From Citrobacter sp. R56 (GTDB taxonomy: Bacteria; Pseudomonadota; Gammaproteobacteria; Enterobacterales; Enterobacteriaceae), in assembly GCF_016811995.1 (NCBI RefSeq), contig NZ_CP069159.1, positions 1,302,001-1,366,000 of the forward strand: a DNA stretch of 64,000 bases, read 5' to 3'. The notes beneath the pieces were generated by a model that did no database searches, was not told the DNA's origin, and saw nothing but the letters and a program-made list of their open reading frames with translations. Below, piece after piece: positions 50,770-61,914 of the stretch. How positions within the stretch are numbered: the first letter of the stretch is position 1; each line of letters begins with the position of its first letter. A program made the position numbers and the translations under genes.

Positions 50770-50786
50770 TTGCCCATCCTGGGCAA
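50770..50786. promoter_or_regulatory. Inverted repeat between narQ and aegA
   Basis: TTGCCCA-TCC-TGGGCAA is a perfect 7-bp repeat with a 3-bp spacer, about 90 bp upstream of aegA. It has the shape of an operator; I cannot name the protein. It is not followed by a T-run. Confidence 0.45.
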
Positions 50787-50872
50787 ATGGACATTGCCGA
50801 CCTTTGTCGGGTCGGTTAATAACATTGTTCCTATAAAGAATAAGGTTTTTACAACCAAAACAGAAGGTCGCC

Positions 50873-52852
50873 ATGAATCGTTTTATTATGGCTAACAGCC
50901 AGCAGTGCCTGGGATGCCATGCCTGTGAGGTCGCCTGCGTGATGGCCCACAATGCAGAGCAACATGTACTGAGCCAACAACATTATCAACCCAGGATTAC
51001 GGTTATCAAACATCAGCATCAGCGCAGCGCGGTGACCTGCCACCACTGCGAAGATGCACCCTGCGCCAAAAGTTGTCCTAACGGCGCGATAAGCCACGTC
51101 AACAACAGCGTGCAGGTGAACCAGCAGAAATGCATCGGCTGCAAATCCTGCGTAGTCGCCTGTCCGTTTGGCACCATGCAAATTGTGCTGACGCCGGTCG
51201 CCCGCGATCAGGTTAAAGCCACGGCGCACAAATGCGATTTGTGTCAGGATCGTGAAGGCGGTCCGGCCTGCGTAGAAAACTGCCCGGCCGACGCGCTGCA
51301 ACTGGTGACGGAGTCGTCCCTCGCCAGCTTGTCAAAAGCGCGCCGTTTGCGTACGGCACGTCAGGAAAGTCAGCCCTGGCATGCTGAGGCCACCGGGATG
51401 AAGCCTTACGTCATGAGCAAAGTTGAGCAGATGCAGGCGACGCCGCCGCGCGGTGAGCCGGACAAGCTGGCGATTGAGGCGCGAAAAACCACCTTTGAAG
51501 AAATTTATCTGCCATTTCGCACGGCACAGGCCCAGCGTGAGGCGTCGCGCTGCCTGAAGTGCGGCGAACACAGTATCTGCGAATGGACCTGCCCATTGCA
51601 CAACCATATTCCGCAGTGGATTGAACTCGTCAAAGCCGGAAACATCGACGCGGCGGTGGAGCTCTCCCACCAGACTAACTGCCTGCCGGAAATTACAGGG
51701 CGCGTTTGCCCCCAGGACAGGTTGTGTGAAGGCGCGTGTACCGTTCGTGACGAGCACGGCGCGATCACTATCGGCAACATTGAGCGCTACATTTCCGATC
51801 GGGCGTTGAGTAAAGGCTGGCACCCCGACCTGAGGGGGGTTCAGAAGGTCGACAAACGTGTCGCCATCATCGGCGCGGGGCCGGCAGGTTTGGCCTGTGC
51901 CGATGTGCTGGCGCGTCATGGCGTGAGTGCGACGGTGTTCGATCGTCATCCGGAGATCGGCGGTTTGCTGACATTTGGCATCCCGGCCTTCAAGCTGGAT
52001 AAATCTCTGCTGGCGCGTCGTCGGGAAATCTTCAGCGCAATGGGGATCCATTTTGAGCTGAATTGTGAAGTGGGCAAAGAGGTGACTCTTGAAGCGCTGC
52101 TGGACGATTTCGATGCCGTCTTCGTGGGGGTGGGAACCTATCGCTCCATGAAAGCCGATCTGCCGAACGAAGATGCGCCGGGGGTTTACGACGCGCTGCC
52201 GTTCCTGATCGCCAATACGAAAAACGTGATGGGAATTGATGAATCGCCGGATGAACCCTTTATTGATACCGCAGGGCTGAATGTCGTGGTGTTGGGCGGC
52301 GGCGACACGGCAATGGATTGTGTGCGTACAGCGTTGCGCCATGGAGCCAGTCAGGTCACCTGTGCTTATCGCCGTGATGAAGTCAACATGCCGGGGTCGA
52401 AGAAAGAGGTGAAAAACGCCAGGGAAGAAGGGGCAAACTTCGAGTTCAACGTACAGCCGGTTGATCTGGTGCTCAACGATGAAGGACGCGTGAGCGGCGT
52501 GCGCTTCCTGCGTACTCAACTGGGTGAACCCGATGCGCAAGGACGACGTCGTCCGGTGCCTGTCGCAGGCAGCGAATTTGTCATGCCGGCGGACGCGGTC
52601 ATTATGGCGTTTGGTTTTCATCCTCACGGCATGCCGTGGCTGGAAGCGCACGGGGTGAAAGTTGACGACTGGGGACGGATTGCGGCTAACGTCGAAAGCA
52701 CTTTCCGTTATCAGACCACCAATCCGAAAATCTTCGCCGGAGGCGATGCGGTACGCGGTGCCGATCTGGTGGTCACGGCAATGGCGGAAGGGCGGCATGC
52801 CGCGCAGGGGATGATCGACTGGTTGGGGATAAAATCAGTCAAATCTCACTAG
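50873..52852 (+). CDS. aegA: AegA, Fe-S/flavin oxidoreductase
   Basis: A 659-residue protein, the E. coli length. The N-terminal 190 residues are a HycB/HydN-type ferredoxin with four [4Fe-4S] motifs (CLGCHACEVACV, CHHCEDAPCAKSCP, CIGCKSCVVACP, CDLC). The rest is the glutamate-synthase small-subunit fold: cysteine ligands in CLKCGEHSICEWTCPLHNHI, FAD-binding VAIIGAGPAGLACADVL at about 329-345, and NAD(P)H-binding VVVLGGGDTAMDC. It likely moves electrons between NAD(P)H and an anaerobic partner (E. coli AegA has been linked to anaerobic urate use). It is divergent from narQ. Confidence 0.95.
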   Translation: MNRFIMANSQQCLGCHACEVACVMAHNAEQHVLSQQHYQPRITVIKHQHQRSAVTCHHCEDAPCAKSCPNGAISHVNNSVQVNQQKCIGCKSCVVACPFGTMQIVLTPVARDQVKATAHKCDLCQDREGGPACVENCPADALQLVTESSLASLSKARRLRTARQESQPWHAEATGMKPYVMSKVEQMQATPPRGEPDKLAIEARKTTFEEIYLPFRTAQAQREASRCLKCGEHSICEWTCPLHNHIPQWIELVKAGNIDAAVELSHQTNCLPEITGRVCPQDRLCEGACTVRDEHGAITIGNIERYISDRALSKGWHPDLRGVQKVDKRVAIIGAGPAGLACADVLARHGVSATVFDRHPEIGGLLTFGIPAFKLDKSLLARRREIFSAMGIHFELNCEVGKEVTLEALLDDFDAVFVGVGTYRSMKADLPNEDAPGVYDALPFLIANTKNVMGIDESPDEPFIDTAGLNVVVLGGGDTAMDCVRTALRHGASQVTCAYRRDEVNMPGSKKEVKNAREEGANFEFNVQPVDLVLNDEGRVSGVRFLRTQLGEPDAQGRRRPVPVAGSEFVMPADAVIMAFGFHPHGMPWLEAHGVKVDDWGRIAANVESTFRYQTTNPKIFAGGDAVRGADLVVTAMAEGRHAAQGMIDWLGIKSVKSH

Positions 52853-52919
52853 GTCGGGCTGACGACAAATCCGGTTTCACGGCGTAGTATGGTGATTCAC
52901 TTCTCGCTGTGGAGCCGGT

Positions 52920-53495
52920 ATGTCGCAAAAAATTACCCTCATCAAAGATAAAGTCCTCTCTGATAACTACTTCATCCTGCGCAATATCACCTACGATCTG
53001 ACTCGCCAAAATGGTGACGTCATCCGCCACAAACGTGAGGTGTACGATCGTGGAAACGGCGCGACGATTCTGCTGTACAACGCAGAGAAAAAAACGGTCG
53101 TTCTGATCCGCCAGTTTCGTGTTGCCACCTGGGTTAATGGCAATGAAACGGGTCAATTGATTGAAACCTGTGCCGGATTGCTGGATAACGACGAGCCGGA
53201 AACCTGTATCCGCAAAGAAGCGATCGAAGAGACCGGGTACGAAGTGGGGGAAGTGAGGAAACTGTTTGAGCTGTATATGTCGCCGGGTGGGGTGACGGAG
53301 CTTATCCACTTCTTTATTGCTGAATACAGCGATAGCCAGCGCGCCAATGCTGGTGGAGGCGTGGAAGATGAAGATATTGACGTACTGGAGCTGCCCTTTA
53401 CCCAGGCGCTGGAGATGATCAAATCTGGCGAAATACGGGACGGTAAGACGGTATTATTACTCAACTATTTACAGTCATCGCATTTAATGGACTGA
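52920..53495 (+). CDS. nudK: NudK, GDP-mannose pyrophosphatase
   Basis: A 191-residue Nudix hydrolase, the E. coli length. It splits GDP-mannose into GMP and mannose-1-phosphate. The Nudix segment is at about residues 82-104 ([12 protein letters not shown], then [13 protein letters not shown]), with the metal-binding glutamates in EAIEE. It starts [18 protein letters not shown], 67 bp after aegA. It has no close functional tie to its neighbours; the order aegA-nudK-ypfG is as in E. coli. Confidence 0.95.
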   Translation: MSQKITLIKDKVLSDNYFILRNITYDLTRQNGDVIRHKREVYDRGNGATILLYNAEKKTVVLIRQFRVATWVNGNETGQLIETCAGLLDNDEPETCIRKEAIEETGYEVGEVRKLFELYMSPGGVTELIHFFIAEYSDSQRANAGGGVEDEDIDVLELPFTQALEMIKSGEIRDGKTVLLLNYLQSSHLMD

Positions 53496-53619
53496 TTAAT
53501 AAATGTTATAAATATTTACATTTATTAACGTAATCCGATAAATCTGATTGAGCCGGATGGGAACCCCAACGAAGATACTCACTGTGTAGGTTGTTTGACT
53601 TCTGGGGTTCGTACCGTCC

Positions 53620-54663
53620 ATGCGCTATCGCGTTATTTTCATTTTCCTGCTCAGCGTCATCGCGGCCCGACTTGCGTGGGCGGCGCCAGCACAACAGTCG
53701 TTTTCCGACTGGCAGGTGACCTGTAATAATCAAAATTTCTGCGTGGCGAGAAACAGCGGTGAGCATCATGGCCTGGTCATGACCCTGAGTCGCAGCGCTG
53801 GCGCGCGCACGGATGCCGTTTTACGCATCGATCTGGGTGGATTGACGCCCCCCGACGCGAACGAAGCGGATATTGCGCCGCGTCTATTGCTGGAAGGAAA
53901 GCCGCTGACACTGGACGCGCAAAACTGGCAGATCTCACCGTGGCATCTGATGACGGGCGATGCGACAACTATCACGTCATTTTTGCAGACCATTCAGCAA
54001 GCCCGGGTGATTACTCTGAGCGGAGGGCCACAGATCCTTTCGCTGGAGGGATTAAAGGCTGCCTTACTGTTTATCGATTCTCAGCAAAAGCGCGTGGGCA
54101 GTGAAACGGCATGGATTGAAAAAGGCGACGATCCGCCGCTCAGCGTGCCGCCTGCGCCTGCGCTAAAAGGGGTGGCTGTGATTAACCCAACGCCGACCCC
54201 CCTGTCTGATGAAGAACGCAGCGATCTACTGGAGTACGCCAACTGGCGAATGAATGGTTTTCGCTGTTCGCTGGACCCGATGCGTCGCGAGGTTCGGGTC
54301 ACCGCTCTGACGGATGACAAAACGCTGATGATGATAGGCTGCGAGGCTGGCGCTTATAACACCATTGATCTGGCGTGGATTGTTTCGCGCAAAAAACCGC
54401 TGACCTCCCGATCGCTGCGTCTACGCCTGCCGTTTAATTCCGGTGCGGAAAGTAACGATATGGAACTGATGAACGCCACGTTTGATGAAAAATCGCGTGA
54501 GCTGGTGACGCTGGCAAAAGGGCGGGGGTTGACCGACTGCGGCATTCAGACCCGCTGGCGTTTTGACGGCCAGCGTTTTCGTCTGGTGCGCTATGCCCAG
54601 GAGCCAAGCTGCGACAACTGGCATGGGCCAGACGCGTGGCCCACACTGTGGATCACGCGTTGA
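53620..54663 (+). CDS. ypfG: YpfG, DUF1176 periplasmic protein
   Basis: A 347-residue protein, the E. coli length. It begins with a signal peptide (MRYRVIFIFLLSVIAARLAW; cut after about AWA-AP) and carries four or more cysteines in the mature part (CNNQNFCVAR, RCSLDPM, GCEAGAYN, SCDNW), so disulfides are likely. The function is unknown. It is in the DUF1176 family. It converges on tktB. Confidence 0.92.
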   Translation: MRYRVIFIFLLSVIAARLAWAAPAQQSFSDWQVTCNNQNFCVARNSGEHHGLVMTLSRSAGARTDAVLRIDLGGLTPPDANEADIAPRLLLEGKPLTLDAQNWQISPWHLMTGDATTITSFLQTIQQARVITLSGGPQILSLEGLKAALLFIDSQQKRVGSETAWIEKGDDPPLSVPPAPALKGVAVINPTPTPLSDEERSDLLEYANWRMNGFRCSLDPMRREVRVTALTDDKTLMMIGCEAGAYNTIDLAWIVSRKKPLTSRSLRLRLPFNSGAESNDMELMNATFDEKSRELVTLAKGRGLTDCGIQTRWRFDGQRFRLVRYAQEPSCDNWHGPDAWPTLWITR

Positions 54664-54706
54664 CCGTTATGGTAAGAAAACACGAAGCGTCGGTTTCTGA
54701 CCTCAT

Positions 54707-56701
54707 CTACCGACTCAACACCTGATGTGCCTTCGCCACGATATTGTCGACCGTGAAACCAAAGTGGGGGAAAAGTTTTTCCGCAGGCGCCGATTCCCCG
54801 TAACTGGTCATCCCGACAATGGCCCCTTTCAGCCCGACATATTTGTACCAGTAGTCGGCAATTCCCGCCTCGATAGCCACGCGTGCGCTGACGTTCGAGG
54901 GCAAAACCGATTCCCGGTACGCGTCATCCTGCGCGTCGAAAATATCCGTTGAAGGGAGGGAAACAACGCGGACATTGCGGCCTTCTCCGGTCAGCTTTTC
55001 TGCAGCCTGTAGCGTTATCTCCATTTCGGAACCGGTCGCTATCAGGATCACATCCGGTTTTCCTCCGCTGTCTTTCAACACATACCCGCCACGGGCGATG
55101 TCTTTGACCTGCTCGGGTGTGCGCTCAATCTGAGCCAGGTTTTGGCGGGAGAGGATCAGCGCCGTCGGGCCGCTGCGACGCTCAACGGCCAGTTTCCAGC
55201 CGACTGCCGCTTCGACCTGATCGCACGGACGCCAGGTGCTGAAGTTTGGCGTCAGTCGCAGGCTCGCTAGCTGCTCCACCGCCTGGTGCGTCGGACCGTC
55301 TTCGCCCAGACCAATAGAGTCATGGGTATAGACCATGATTTGCCGGGCTTTCATTAGCGCTGCCATTCGGGCTGCGTTGCGGGCGTATTCAACAAACATC
55401 AGGAAGGTGGCGGTGTAGGGTAAGAATCCGCCGTGATGGGCGATGCCGTTGGCAATGGCGGTCATGCCGAATTCGCGTACGCCGTAGTGGATATAGTTGC
55501 CAGCCAGATCCTCAGTCAATGACGTGGAGCCTTTCCAGATGGTCAGGTTGCTGGGGGCGAGATCGGCCGACCCACCGAGCAGTTCCGGCAGCAGTGGGCC
55601 GTAGACATTCAATGTGTTCTGCGAGGCTTTACGGGTAGCGATTTTAGCCGGACTAGACTGGAGTTCGGCGATATATTTCTGGGTGGTCTTTTCCCAGGAT
55701 TTTGGCAGGTCGCCGTTCATCCTGCGGGTAAACTCTGCCGCCAAATCGGGGTAAGCTTTTGCATAGGCGGCGAACTTCTCTTGCCACGCCTGCTGCGTTT
55801 TCCCGCCTTTTTCATGGGCATCCCAGGCCTGATAAATCTCTTTAGGGATCTCAAAGGCAGGATGATGCCAGCCCAGTTTCTGGCGAGACAGTGCTACTTC
55901 TTCCTGGCCAAGCGGCGCGCCGTGCGCCTCTTCTTTACCGGCTTTATTCGGTGAGCCAAAGCCAATCACCGTCCGGCAAAGAATCAGCGACGGTTTATCT
56001 TTCACGCTCTGCGCTTGCAAAATCGCTTTTTTCACCGCTTCCGGGTCATGGCCGTCGATCTCCTCCACCACATGCCAGTGATACGCCTCAAAGCGTTTTG
56101 CCGTGTCATCGGTAAACCACCCTTTGGTTTCGCCATCAATGGAGATGCCGTTGTGATCGTAAAAACCGATCAGTTTACCGAGTCCCAATGTGCCCGCCAG
56201 CGAACACGCCTCGTGGGAGATCCCTTCCATCAGGCAACCGTCGCCCATAAACACATAGGTGAAGTGATCGACAATCTCATGACCGGGCTGATTAAACTGC
56301 GCCGCCAGCGTACGCTCGGCGACAGCCATCCCGACGGCATTGGCCAGGCCCTGGCCCAGCGGTCCCGTTGTGGTCTCGACACCCGACGTATAGCCGATCT
56401 CCGGGTGTCCCGGCGTTTTGGAGTGCAGTTGTCGGAAGTTCTTTAACTCTTCTAACGGCAGGTCGTACCCGGAAAGATGCAGGAGACTGTACAGCAGCAT
56501 GGACGCGTGACCGTTGGACAAAATAAAGCGGTCACGATCGTGCCAGCCGGGGTCAGCGGGATTGTGGCGGAGAAAATCATTCCACAGCACTTCGGCAATA
56601 TCGGCCATCCCCATTGGTGCACCGGGATGTCCGGAATTGGCTTTTTGCACGGCATCCATACTCAGCGCACGAACAGCATTGGCAAGATCTTTACGGGTCA
56701 T
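54707..56701 (-). CDS. tktB: Transketolase TktB
   Basis: A 664-residue thiamine-diphosphate enzyme of the pentose phosphate pathway (E. coli TktB is 667). The ThDP motif starts at about residue 155 with [18 protein letters not shown] and includes the Asn in [12 protein letters not shown]. Substrate residues include the His in SGHPGAPMG and the conserved [20 protein letters not shown]. Position next to talA identifies it as TktB, not TktA. In E. coli talA-tktB is RpoS-controlled; the sequence here does not show that. It lies 20 bp after talA. Confidence 0.96.
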   Translation of the reverse strand: MTRKDLANAVRALSMDAVQKANSGHPGAPMGMADIAEVLWNDFLRHNPADPGWHDRDRFILSNGHASMLLYSLLHLSGYDLPLEELKNFRQLHSKTPGHPEIGYTSGVETTTGPLGQGLANAVGMAVAERTLAAQFNQPGHEIVDHFTYVFMGDGCLMEGISHEACSLAGTLGLGKLIGFYDHNGISIDGETKGWFTDDTAKRFEAYHWHVVEEIDGHDPEAVKKAILQAQSVKDKPSLILCRTVIGFGSPNKAGKEEAHGAPLGQEEVALSRQKLGWHHPAFEIPKEIYQAWDAHEKGGKTQQAWQEKFAAYAKAYPDLAAEFTRRMNGDLPKSWEKTTQKYIAELQSSPAKIATRKASQNTLNVYGPLLPELLGGSADLAPSNLTIWKGSTSLTEDLAGNYIHYGVREFGMTAIANGIAHHGGFLPYTATFLMFVEYARNAARMAALMKARQIMVYTHDSIGLGEDGPTHQAVEQLASLRLTPNFSTWRPCDQVEAAVGWKLAVERRSGPTALILSRQNLAQIERTPEQVKDIARGGYVLKDSGGKPDVILIATGSEMEITLQAAEKLTGEGRNVRVVSLPSTDIFDAQDDAYRESVLPSNVSARVAIEAGIADYWYKYVGLKGAIVGMTSYGESAPAEKLFPHFGFTVDNIVAKAHQVLSR

Positions 56702-56721
56702 AAATCACTCCGTGGCAAGGT

Positions 56722-57672
56722 TTACAGTTTGGCAGCAAGCAGGTCTTCCAGTTTGCGTTGGTCAACGGCGAACAGACGAATGCCGTCCGATAATTTTTCT
56801 ACTGCCATCGCGTCCTGATTGTGTTCCCAGCGGAATTCCGCTTCCGTCATTGGCGTTGGGCGGGGGAGCGCCTGGGAGGATGGCACCAGTTTGCGGACAA
56901 CCGGCTCCTCGTTATCCTGTAGCGCTTTTAGCAGGTTAGGGGCGATAGTCAGGCGATCGCAACCGGTCAGCGCCAGAATTTGTTCGGTGCGACGGAAGCT
57001 GGCGCCCATGACGATGGTGTCATAGCGATGCTGCTTGAAGTAGTCGTAGATGTTACGCACTGATTTCACGCCTGGATCTTCATCGACCACGTACGGATCC
57101 ATCGGGCTGCGCGCCTGATACCAGTCGTAAATACGACCGACAAAGGGCGAGATCAGAAATACGCCCGCTTCGGCGCAGGCACGTGCTTGCGCAAACGAAA
57201 ACAGCAGCGTCAGGTTGCAGTTGATCCCCTCTTTTTCAAGCTGCTCGGCGGCACGAATGCCTTCCCAGGTTGAAGCCAGCTTGATAAGGATCCGTGACTT
57301 TTCGACACCTTGTTGTTGGTAGAGGTCTACCAGATGGCGCGCTTTCTGAATGCTCTTTTCTTTATCGAAAGAGAGACGCGCATCCACTTCGGTCGACACG
57401 CGACCGGGAATGCTGTTCAGAATTTCCGCACCGAAATTCACCGCCAGTTTGTCGCAGGCTTCGGCCACCTGCTCCCGCTGGGTTTTTCCATGGTGTTTGC
57501 CCCAGACAACCGCGTCGTCAACCAGATGACCGTACTGGTCAAGCCCGGCGGCCTTCAGCAACAGCGAGGGGTTGGTCGTGGCATCCTGGGGGTGATAATG
57601 ACGAATAGACTCAATATCACCACTGTCGGCTACGACTGTCGTGAATTGTTTGATACCGTCTAACTGGTTCAT
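56722..57672 (-). CDS. talA: Transaldolase TalA
   Basis: A 316-residue transaldolase, the E. coli length. It moves a dihydroxyacetone unit between sugar phosphates in the pentose phosphate pathway. The Schiff-base lysine is in [12 protein letters not shown] (about 132). Other conserved segments are [11 protein letters not shown] and [10 protein letters not shown]. It is upstream of tktB on the same strand. The intergenic 272 bp to maeB holds both promoters. Confidence 0.97.
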   Translation of the reverse strand: MNQLDGIKQFTTVVADSGDIESIRHYHPQDATTNPSLLLKAAGLDQYGHLVDDAVVWGKHHGKTQREQVAEACDKLAVNFGAEILNSIPGRVSTEVDARLSFDKEKSIQKARHLVDLYQQQGVEKSRILIKLASTWEGIRAAEQLEKEGINCNLTLLFSFAQARACAEAGVFLISPFVGRIYDWYQARSPMDPYVVDEDPGVKSVRNIYDYFKQHRYDTIVMGASFRRTEQILALTGCDRLTIAPNLLKALQDNEEPVVRKLVPSSQALPRPTPMTEAEFRWEHNQDAMAVEKLSDGIRLFAVDQRKLEDLLAAKL

Positions 57673-57944
57673 AAGAAATACTCCTTGAAAAGTAAAGTGT
57701 TAGCTGAGTGCTGTGATTCACACTTCTGAGAAATTCATGGGGTATATCACAAAAAAGCATAGCAGACGGGCATGGTATTGCTGGTTTAAGCAGGTAACAT
57801 GACAGTTATAAATTGATAACAAATTCTTTCTTTGAGTAGTGAGAGTTTGGTGACGTTCAAAGTTTGTGCCGCCCAGTAAGGCGATAATGTGCGGCTCAGT
57901 TGAACCGCGCCACTTTTTTGATCGATACGTGAAAGGAACAACAA

Positions 57945-60224
57945 ATGGATGACCAGTTAAAACAAAGCGCTCTTGATTTCCACGAATTTCCTGTGCCGGG
58001 TAAAATCCAGGTGTCCCCGACCAAACCCCTCGCCACTCAGCGCGATCTTGCACTGGCCTACTCGCCAGGCGTGGCGGCTCCCTGTCTTGAAATTGCAAAG
58101 GATCCGCTGGCGGCCTACAAATACACTGCGCGTGGTAACCTGGTCGCGGTGATCTCCAACGGTACGGCGGTGCTTGGGCTGGGCAATATCGGCGCCCTGG
58201 CAGGTAAACCGGTAATGGAAGGCAAAGGCGTTCTGTTTAAAAAGTTTGCCGGTATTGATGTCTTCGACATTGAAGTGGATGAACTCGACCCGGATAAATT
58301 TATCAATGTCGTCGCGGCGCTTGAACCAACGTTTGGCGGAATTAACCTTGAAGACATCAAAGCGCCCGAATGTTTCTACATTGAGCAAAAACTGCGCGAG
58401 CGCATGAATATTCCGGTATTCCACGACGATCAGCACGGTACTGCGATCATCAGCACAGCCGCCATTCTGAATGGCCTGCGCGTGGTAGAGAAAAACATCT
58501 CTGACGTGCGCATGGTGGTCTCCGGCGCAGGCGCGGCGGCGATTGCCTGTATGAACCTGCTGGTGGCGCTCGGGATGCAGAAGCACAACATTGTCGTCTG
58601 CGACTCGAAAGGCGTTATCTACAAAGACCGCGAACCGAACATGGCAGAAACCAAAGCGGCTTACGCGGTGGAGGACGACGGCAAACGTACGCTGGATGAT
58701 GTGATTGACGGGGCGGACATTTTCCTCGGCTGTTCAGGGCCAAAAGTCCTCACGCCTGAGATGGTGAAAAAAATGGCCCGCGCGCCGATGATTCTGGCGC
58801 TGGCCAACCCGGAACCTGAAATCCTGCCGCCGCTGGCGAAAGAGGTTCGTTCGGACGCCATTATCTGTACCGGTCGTTCTGACTATCCAAACCAGGTGAA
58901 CAACGTTCTGTGCTTCCCGTTCATCTTCCGCGGCGCGCTGGATGTGGGCGCTACGGCGATCAACGAAGAGATGAAACTGGCGGCGGTGCATGCCATTGCT
59001 GAACTGGCGCATGCAGAGCAAAGTGAAGTCGTGGCTTCCGCCTATGGCGACCAGGATCTGAGCTTCGGCCCGGACTACATTATTCCAAAACCGTTCGATC
59101 CGCGTCTGATCGTCAAGATCGCCCCTGCGGTGGCGAAAGCGGCGATGGATTCCGGCGTGGCGACGCGTCCGATTGCTGATTTTGATGCCTACATCGATAA
59201 ACTGACCGAGTTTGTTTATAAAACCAACCTGTTCATGAAGCCTATCTTCTCTCTGGCCCGCAAAGCGCCAAAACGCGTGGTGCTGACGGAAGGGGAAGAG
59301 GCGCGAGTCCTGCATGCCACGCAGGAGTTGATCACACTGGGGCTGGCGAAACCGATCCTTGTTGGCCGTCCGAGCGTGATCGAAATGCGCATTCAAAAAC
59401 TGGGTTTGCAGATCAAAGCCGGCGTCGACTTTGAGATCGTCAACAATGAATCCGATCCGCGTTTTAAAGAGTACTGGAGCGAGTACTACCAGATCATGAA
59501 GCGTCGGGGGATCACCCAGGAGCAGGCGCAGCGTGCGGTGATCAGTAATACGACGGTGATTGGCGCAATCATGGTGCAGCGTGGCGAAGCGGATGCGATG
59601 ATCTGCGGGACTATCGGCGACTATCACGAACATTTCAGCGTGGTGAAGGATATCTTCGGTTATCGCGAAGGTGTACACACGGCAGGCGCGATGAACGCTT
59701 TGCTGTTGCCAAGCGGTAACACCTTCATTGCAGACACCTATGTCAACGATGATCCAGGCCCGGAAGAGTTGGCTGAAATTGCCCTGATGGCGGCGGAAAC
59801 CGTGCGTCGTTTTGGCATCGAACCGAAAGTGGCGCTGCTGTCACACTCCAACTTTGGCTCCTCTAACTGTCCATCCGCGGGCAAAATGCGCACGACGCTG
59901 GAGCTTATCAAAGCGCGGGCGCCTGATCTGATGATCGACGGCGAAATGCACGGGGACGCCGCGTTGGTGGAGAGTATCCGTAATGACCGGATGCCGGACA
60001 GCCCGCTGAAAGGGTCGGCCAATATTCTGGTGATGCCGAACATGGAAGCCGCCCGCATTAGTTACAACTTACTGCGCGTCTCCAGCTCCGAAGGCGTTAC
60101 GGTGGGACCTGTGTTGATGGGCGTCTCTAAACCGGTTCACGTATTAACGCCGATCGCCTCTGTTCGCCGTATTGTGAATATGGTGGCGCTGGCCGTGGTG
60201 GAAGCGCAAACACAACCGCTGTAA
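57945..60224 (+). CDS. maeB: NADP-dependent malic enzyme MaeB
   Basis: A 759-residue fusion, the E. coli length. Residues 1 to about 425 are a malic enzyme (malate to pyruvate, CO2 and NADPH) with [17 protein letters not shown], the NADP-binding [17 protein letters not shown] and the metal site HDDQHGTAI. Residues about 430-759 resemble phosphotransacetylase ([31 protein letters not shown]); in E. coli this half has a regulatory role that senses acetyl-CoA. It starts [20 protein letters not shown] after an AAGGAAC site. A terminator follows. Confidence 0.97.
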   Translation: MDDQLKQSALDFHEFPVPGKIQVSPTKPLATQRDLALAYSPGVAAPCLEIAKDPLAAYKYTARGNLVAVISNGTAVLGLGNIGALAGKPVMEGKGVLFKKFAGIDVFDIEVDELDPDKFINVVAALEPTFGGINLEDIKAPECFYIEQKLRERMNIPVFHDDQHGTAIISTAAILNGLRVVEKNISDVRMVVSGAGAAAIACMNLLVALGMQKHNIVVCDSKGVIYKDREPNMAETKAAYAVEDDGKRTLDDVIDGADIFLGCSGPKVLTPEMVKKMARAPMILALANPEPEILPPLAKEVRSDAIICTGRSDYPNQVNNVLCFPFIFRGALDVGATAINEEMKLAAVHAIAELAHAEQSEVVASAYGDQDLSFGPDYIIPKPFDPRLIVKIAPAVAKAAMDSGVATRPIADFDAYIDKLTEFVYKTNLFMKPIFSLARKAPKRVVLTEGEEARVLHATQELITLGLAKPILVGRPSVIEMRIQKLGLQIKAGVDFEIVNNESDPRFKEYWSEYYQIMKRRGITQEQAQRAVISNTTVIGAIMVQRGEADAMICGTIGDYHEHFSVVKDIFGYREGVHTAGAMNALLLPSGNTFIADTYVNDDPGPEELAEIALMAAETVRRFGIEPKVALLSHSNFGSSNCPSAGKMRTTLELIKARAPDLMIDGEMHGDAALVESIRNDRMPDSPLKGSANILVMPNMEAARISYNLLRVSSSEGVTVGPVLMGVSKPVHVLTPIASVRRIVNMVALAVVEAQTQPL

Positions 60225-60244
60225 TTTCACTTTAATTAATTCAG

Positions 60245-60269
60245 GCGCGGGTTTCTCCCGCGCTTTTTT
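60245..60269 (+). terminator. Terminator after maeB
   Basis: A 7-bp stem GCGCGGG / CCCGCGC with a 5-nt loop and a run of six T residues, separating maeB from eutS. Confidence 0.9.
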
Positions 60270-60283
60270 ATATCCCCATTCTT

Positions 60284-60299
60284 AGTGATCCATCTCACC
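60284..60299. promoter_or_regulatory. CRP-like site upstream of eutS
   Basis: AGTGATCCATCTCACC has the form TGTGA-N6-TCACA with one mismatch in each half. It lies 85 bp upstream of eutS, where the operon promoter must be. In Salmonella the eut operon is induced by EutR with ethanolamine and B12 and needs CRP. Confidence 0.5.
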
Positions 60300-60383
60300 T
60301 TTTAAACCAGCTTGCCGAATTTTGTTATTTACTCTGACGAAAAATTGCCACGATGAGGAAAGTTTCAGCACAGGCGACGGGTC

Positions 60384-60719
60384 ATGGATAAAGAACGCAT
60401 CATTCAGGAATTTGTACCGGGAAAACAGGTCACGCTGGCGCATCTCATTGCACACCCCGGTGACGAACTGGCGAAAAAGATCGGCGTTCCCGAAGCCGGA
60501 GCCATCGGCATTATGACGCTGACACCAGGAGAAACCGCGATGATCGCCGGTGACTTAGCCATGAAAGCGGCTGATGTACATATCGGTTTTCTCGACAGAT
60601 TTAGCGGTGCGCTGGTGATTTATGGGTCTGTCGGCGCGGTAGAAGAGGCGTTATTGCAGACGGTCAGCGGCCTGGGACGTCTATTAAATTTCACGTTGTG
60701 CGATCTGACAAAAAGCTAA
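60384..60719 (+). CDS. eutS: EutS, ethanolamine microcompartment shell protein
   Basis: A 111-residue bacterial-microcompartment shell protein, the E. coli length. The BMC fold is circularly permuted in this family; [20 protein letters not shown] and [14 protein letters not shown] are typical. Its bent hexamers form facet tiles of the compartment that holds acetaldehyde. First gene of the eut operon. Start [16 protein letters not shown] is conserved. Confidence 0.96.
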   Translation: MDKERIIQEFVPGKQVTLAHLIAHPGDELAKKIGVPEAGAIGIMTLTPGETAMIAGDLAMKAADVHIGFLDRFSGALVIYGSVGAVEEALLQTVSGLGRLLNFTLCDLTKS

Positions 60720-60731
60720 TGAGAGGCGGCC

Positions 60732-61211
60732 ATGAAACGAATTGCGTTTGTCGGCACCGTCGGCGCGGGGAAAACAACGCTTTTTAACGCATTACAGGGA
60801 AATTATTCCCTCGCCAGAAAAACGCAGGCCGTGGAATTTAATGAAAACGGCGATATCGACACCCCTGGGGAATATTTTAGCCATCCTCGCTGGTATCACG
60901 CCTTAATTACCACGCTGCAGGATGTCGATACGCTGATTTATGTTCATGCAGCAAATGACAAAGAAAGTCGCTTACCTGCCGGGCTGTTGGATATCGGTGC
61001 CAGTAAACGACACATCGCCGTGATCAGCAAAACAGACGTACCGGATGCCGACGTCGCCGCAACGCGACAATTACTGCACGGATTAGGGTTTCAGGACCCC
61101 GTTTTCGAACTCAATACGCATGATCCGAACAGCGTGCAGCATCTGGTGGATTATCTGGCAGCACTTACCGAACAGGAGGAAGGGGCAGGTGAAAAAACTT
61201 ATCACAGCTAA
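60732..61211 (+). CDS. eutP: EutP, ethanolamine-utilization GTPase-like protein
   Basis: A 159-residue protein of the EutP/PduV family. It has a P-loop GTVGAGKTTLF (residues 8-18) and an SKTDVPDADV segment that resembles the NKxD base-binding motif. A homologue was shown to be an acetate kinase-like/GTPase-fold enzyme; its exact role in the microcompartment is not fixed. It starts 12 bp after eutS; its 3' end overlaps eutQ by 23 nt. Confidence 0.94.
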   Translation: MKRIAFVGTVGAGKTTLFNALQGNYSLARKTQAVEFNENGDIDTPGEYFSHPRWYHALITTLQDVDTLIYVHAANDKESRLPAGLLDIGASKRHIAVISKTDVPDADVAATRQLLHGLGFQDPVFELNTHDPNSVQHLVDYLAALTEQEEGAGEKTYHS

Positions 61212-61905
61212 TGACATTCGTGCGGCTCACGCACGTGGCGAACAGGCATTGTCGGTTGTTCTGCGCGCCAGCATCATCACCCCGGAGGCCCGCGAAGTTG
61301 CGGAGCTACTGGGCGTCACAATCACCGAATGCGACGAATCTACCCCGGTAGCCGCCGCGGCATCCATTCCCGCGACATCCACTCCGGTGGATGACGGCAA
61401 AACGGACAGCCAGCGTATTCGTGAAACCATCATCGCCCAGTTGCCGGAAGGGCAGTTCACCGAAAGCCTCGTCGCGCAGTTGATGGACAAAGTGATGAAG
61501 GAAAAACAGTCGCTGGAACAAGGCGGTATGCAGCCGAGCTTTACCTCGGTCACCGGCAAAGGCGGCGTGAAAGTGATTGACGGCAGCAGCGTGAAGTTTG
61601 GCCGCTTTGACGGTGCTGAACCCCACTGCGTCGGCTTAACGGATTTAGTGACGGACAAAGACGGTAGCAGCATGGCCGCTGGCTTCATGCAGTGGGAAAA
61701 CGCCTTCTTCCCGTGGACGCTGAATTACGACGAAATCGACATGATTCTGGAAGGGGAACTCCACGTTCGTCACCAGGGCGAAACCATGATTGCCAAAGCC
61801 GGGGATGTGATGTTCATCCCGAAAGGCTCCAGCATTGAATTTGGTACGCCATCGACCGTGAAATTCCTGTATGTGGCCTGGCCTGCGAATTGGCAGTCCT
61901 GCTAA
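61189..61905 (+). CDS. eutQ: EutQ, ethanolamine-utilization cupin protein
   Basis: A 238-residue cupin-fold protein (E. coli 233). In Salmonella EutQ has acetate kinase activity. The C-terminal cupin includes MILEGELHVRHQGETMIAKA and DVMFIPKGSSIEFGTP. The region at about 50-65 is rich in Ala, Thr and Pro and a few residues longer than in E. coli. I use the GTG at 61189 (KKLITANDIRAAHARGEQA), which has GGAGGAAGGGG upstream; this overlaps eutP by 23 nt. The frame is open 23 codons further up, but only inside eutP. Confidence 0.94.
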   Translation: MKKLITANDIRAAHARGEQALSVVLRASIITPEAREVAELLGVTITECDESTPVAAAASIPATSTPVDDGKTDSQRIRETIIAQLPEGQFTESLVAQLMDKVMKEKQSLEQGGMQPSFTSVTGKGGVKVIDGSSVKFGRFDGAEPHCVGLTDLVTDKDGSSMAAGFMQWENAFFPWTLNYDEIDMILEGELHVRHQGETMIAKAGDVMFIPKGSSIEFGTPSTVKFLYVAWPANWQSC

Positions 61906-61914
61906 GGCGGATGT

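Noticed and set aside
51332-52798. A 488-codon open frame on the minus strand opposite aegA
   Set aside because: Antisense to a clearly conserved flavoprotein; rich in Arg, His and Gln, as usual for shadow frames.
57673-57944. CreB (cre-tag) site upstream of talA
   Set aside because: I looked for TTCAC-N6-TTCAC because talA is a CreB target in E. coli, but found no acceptable match on the minus strand.
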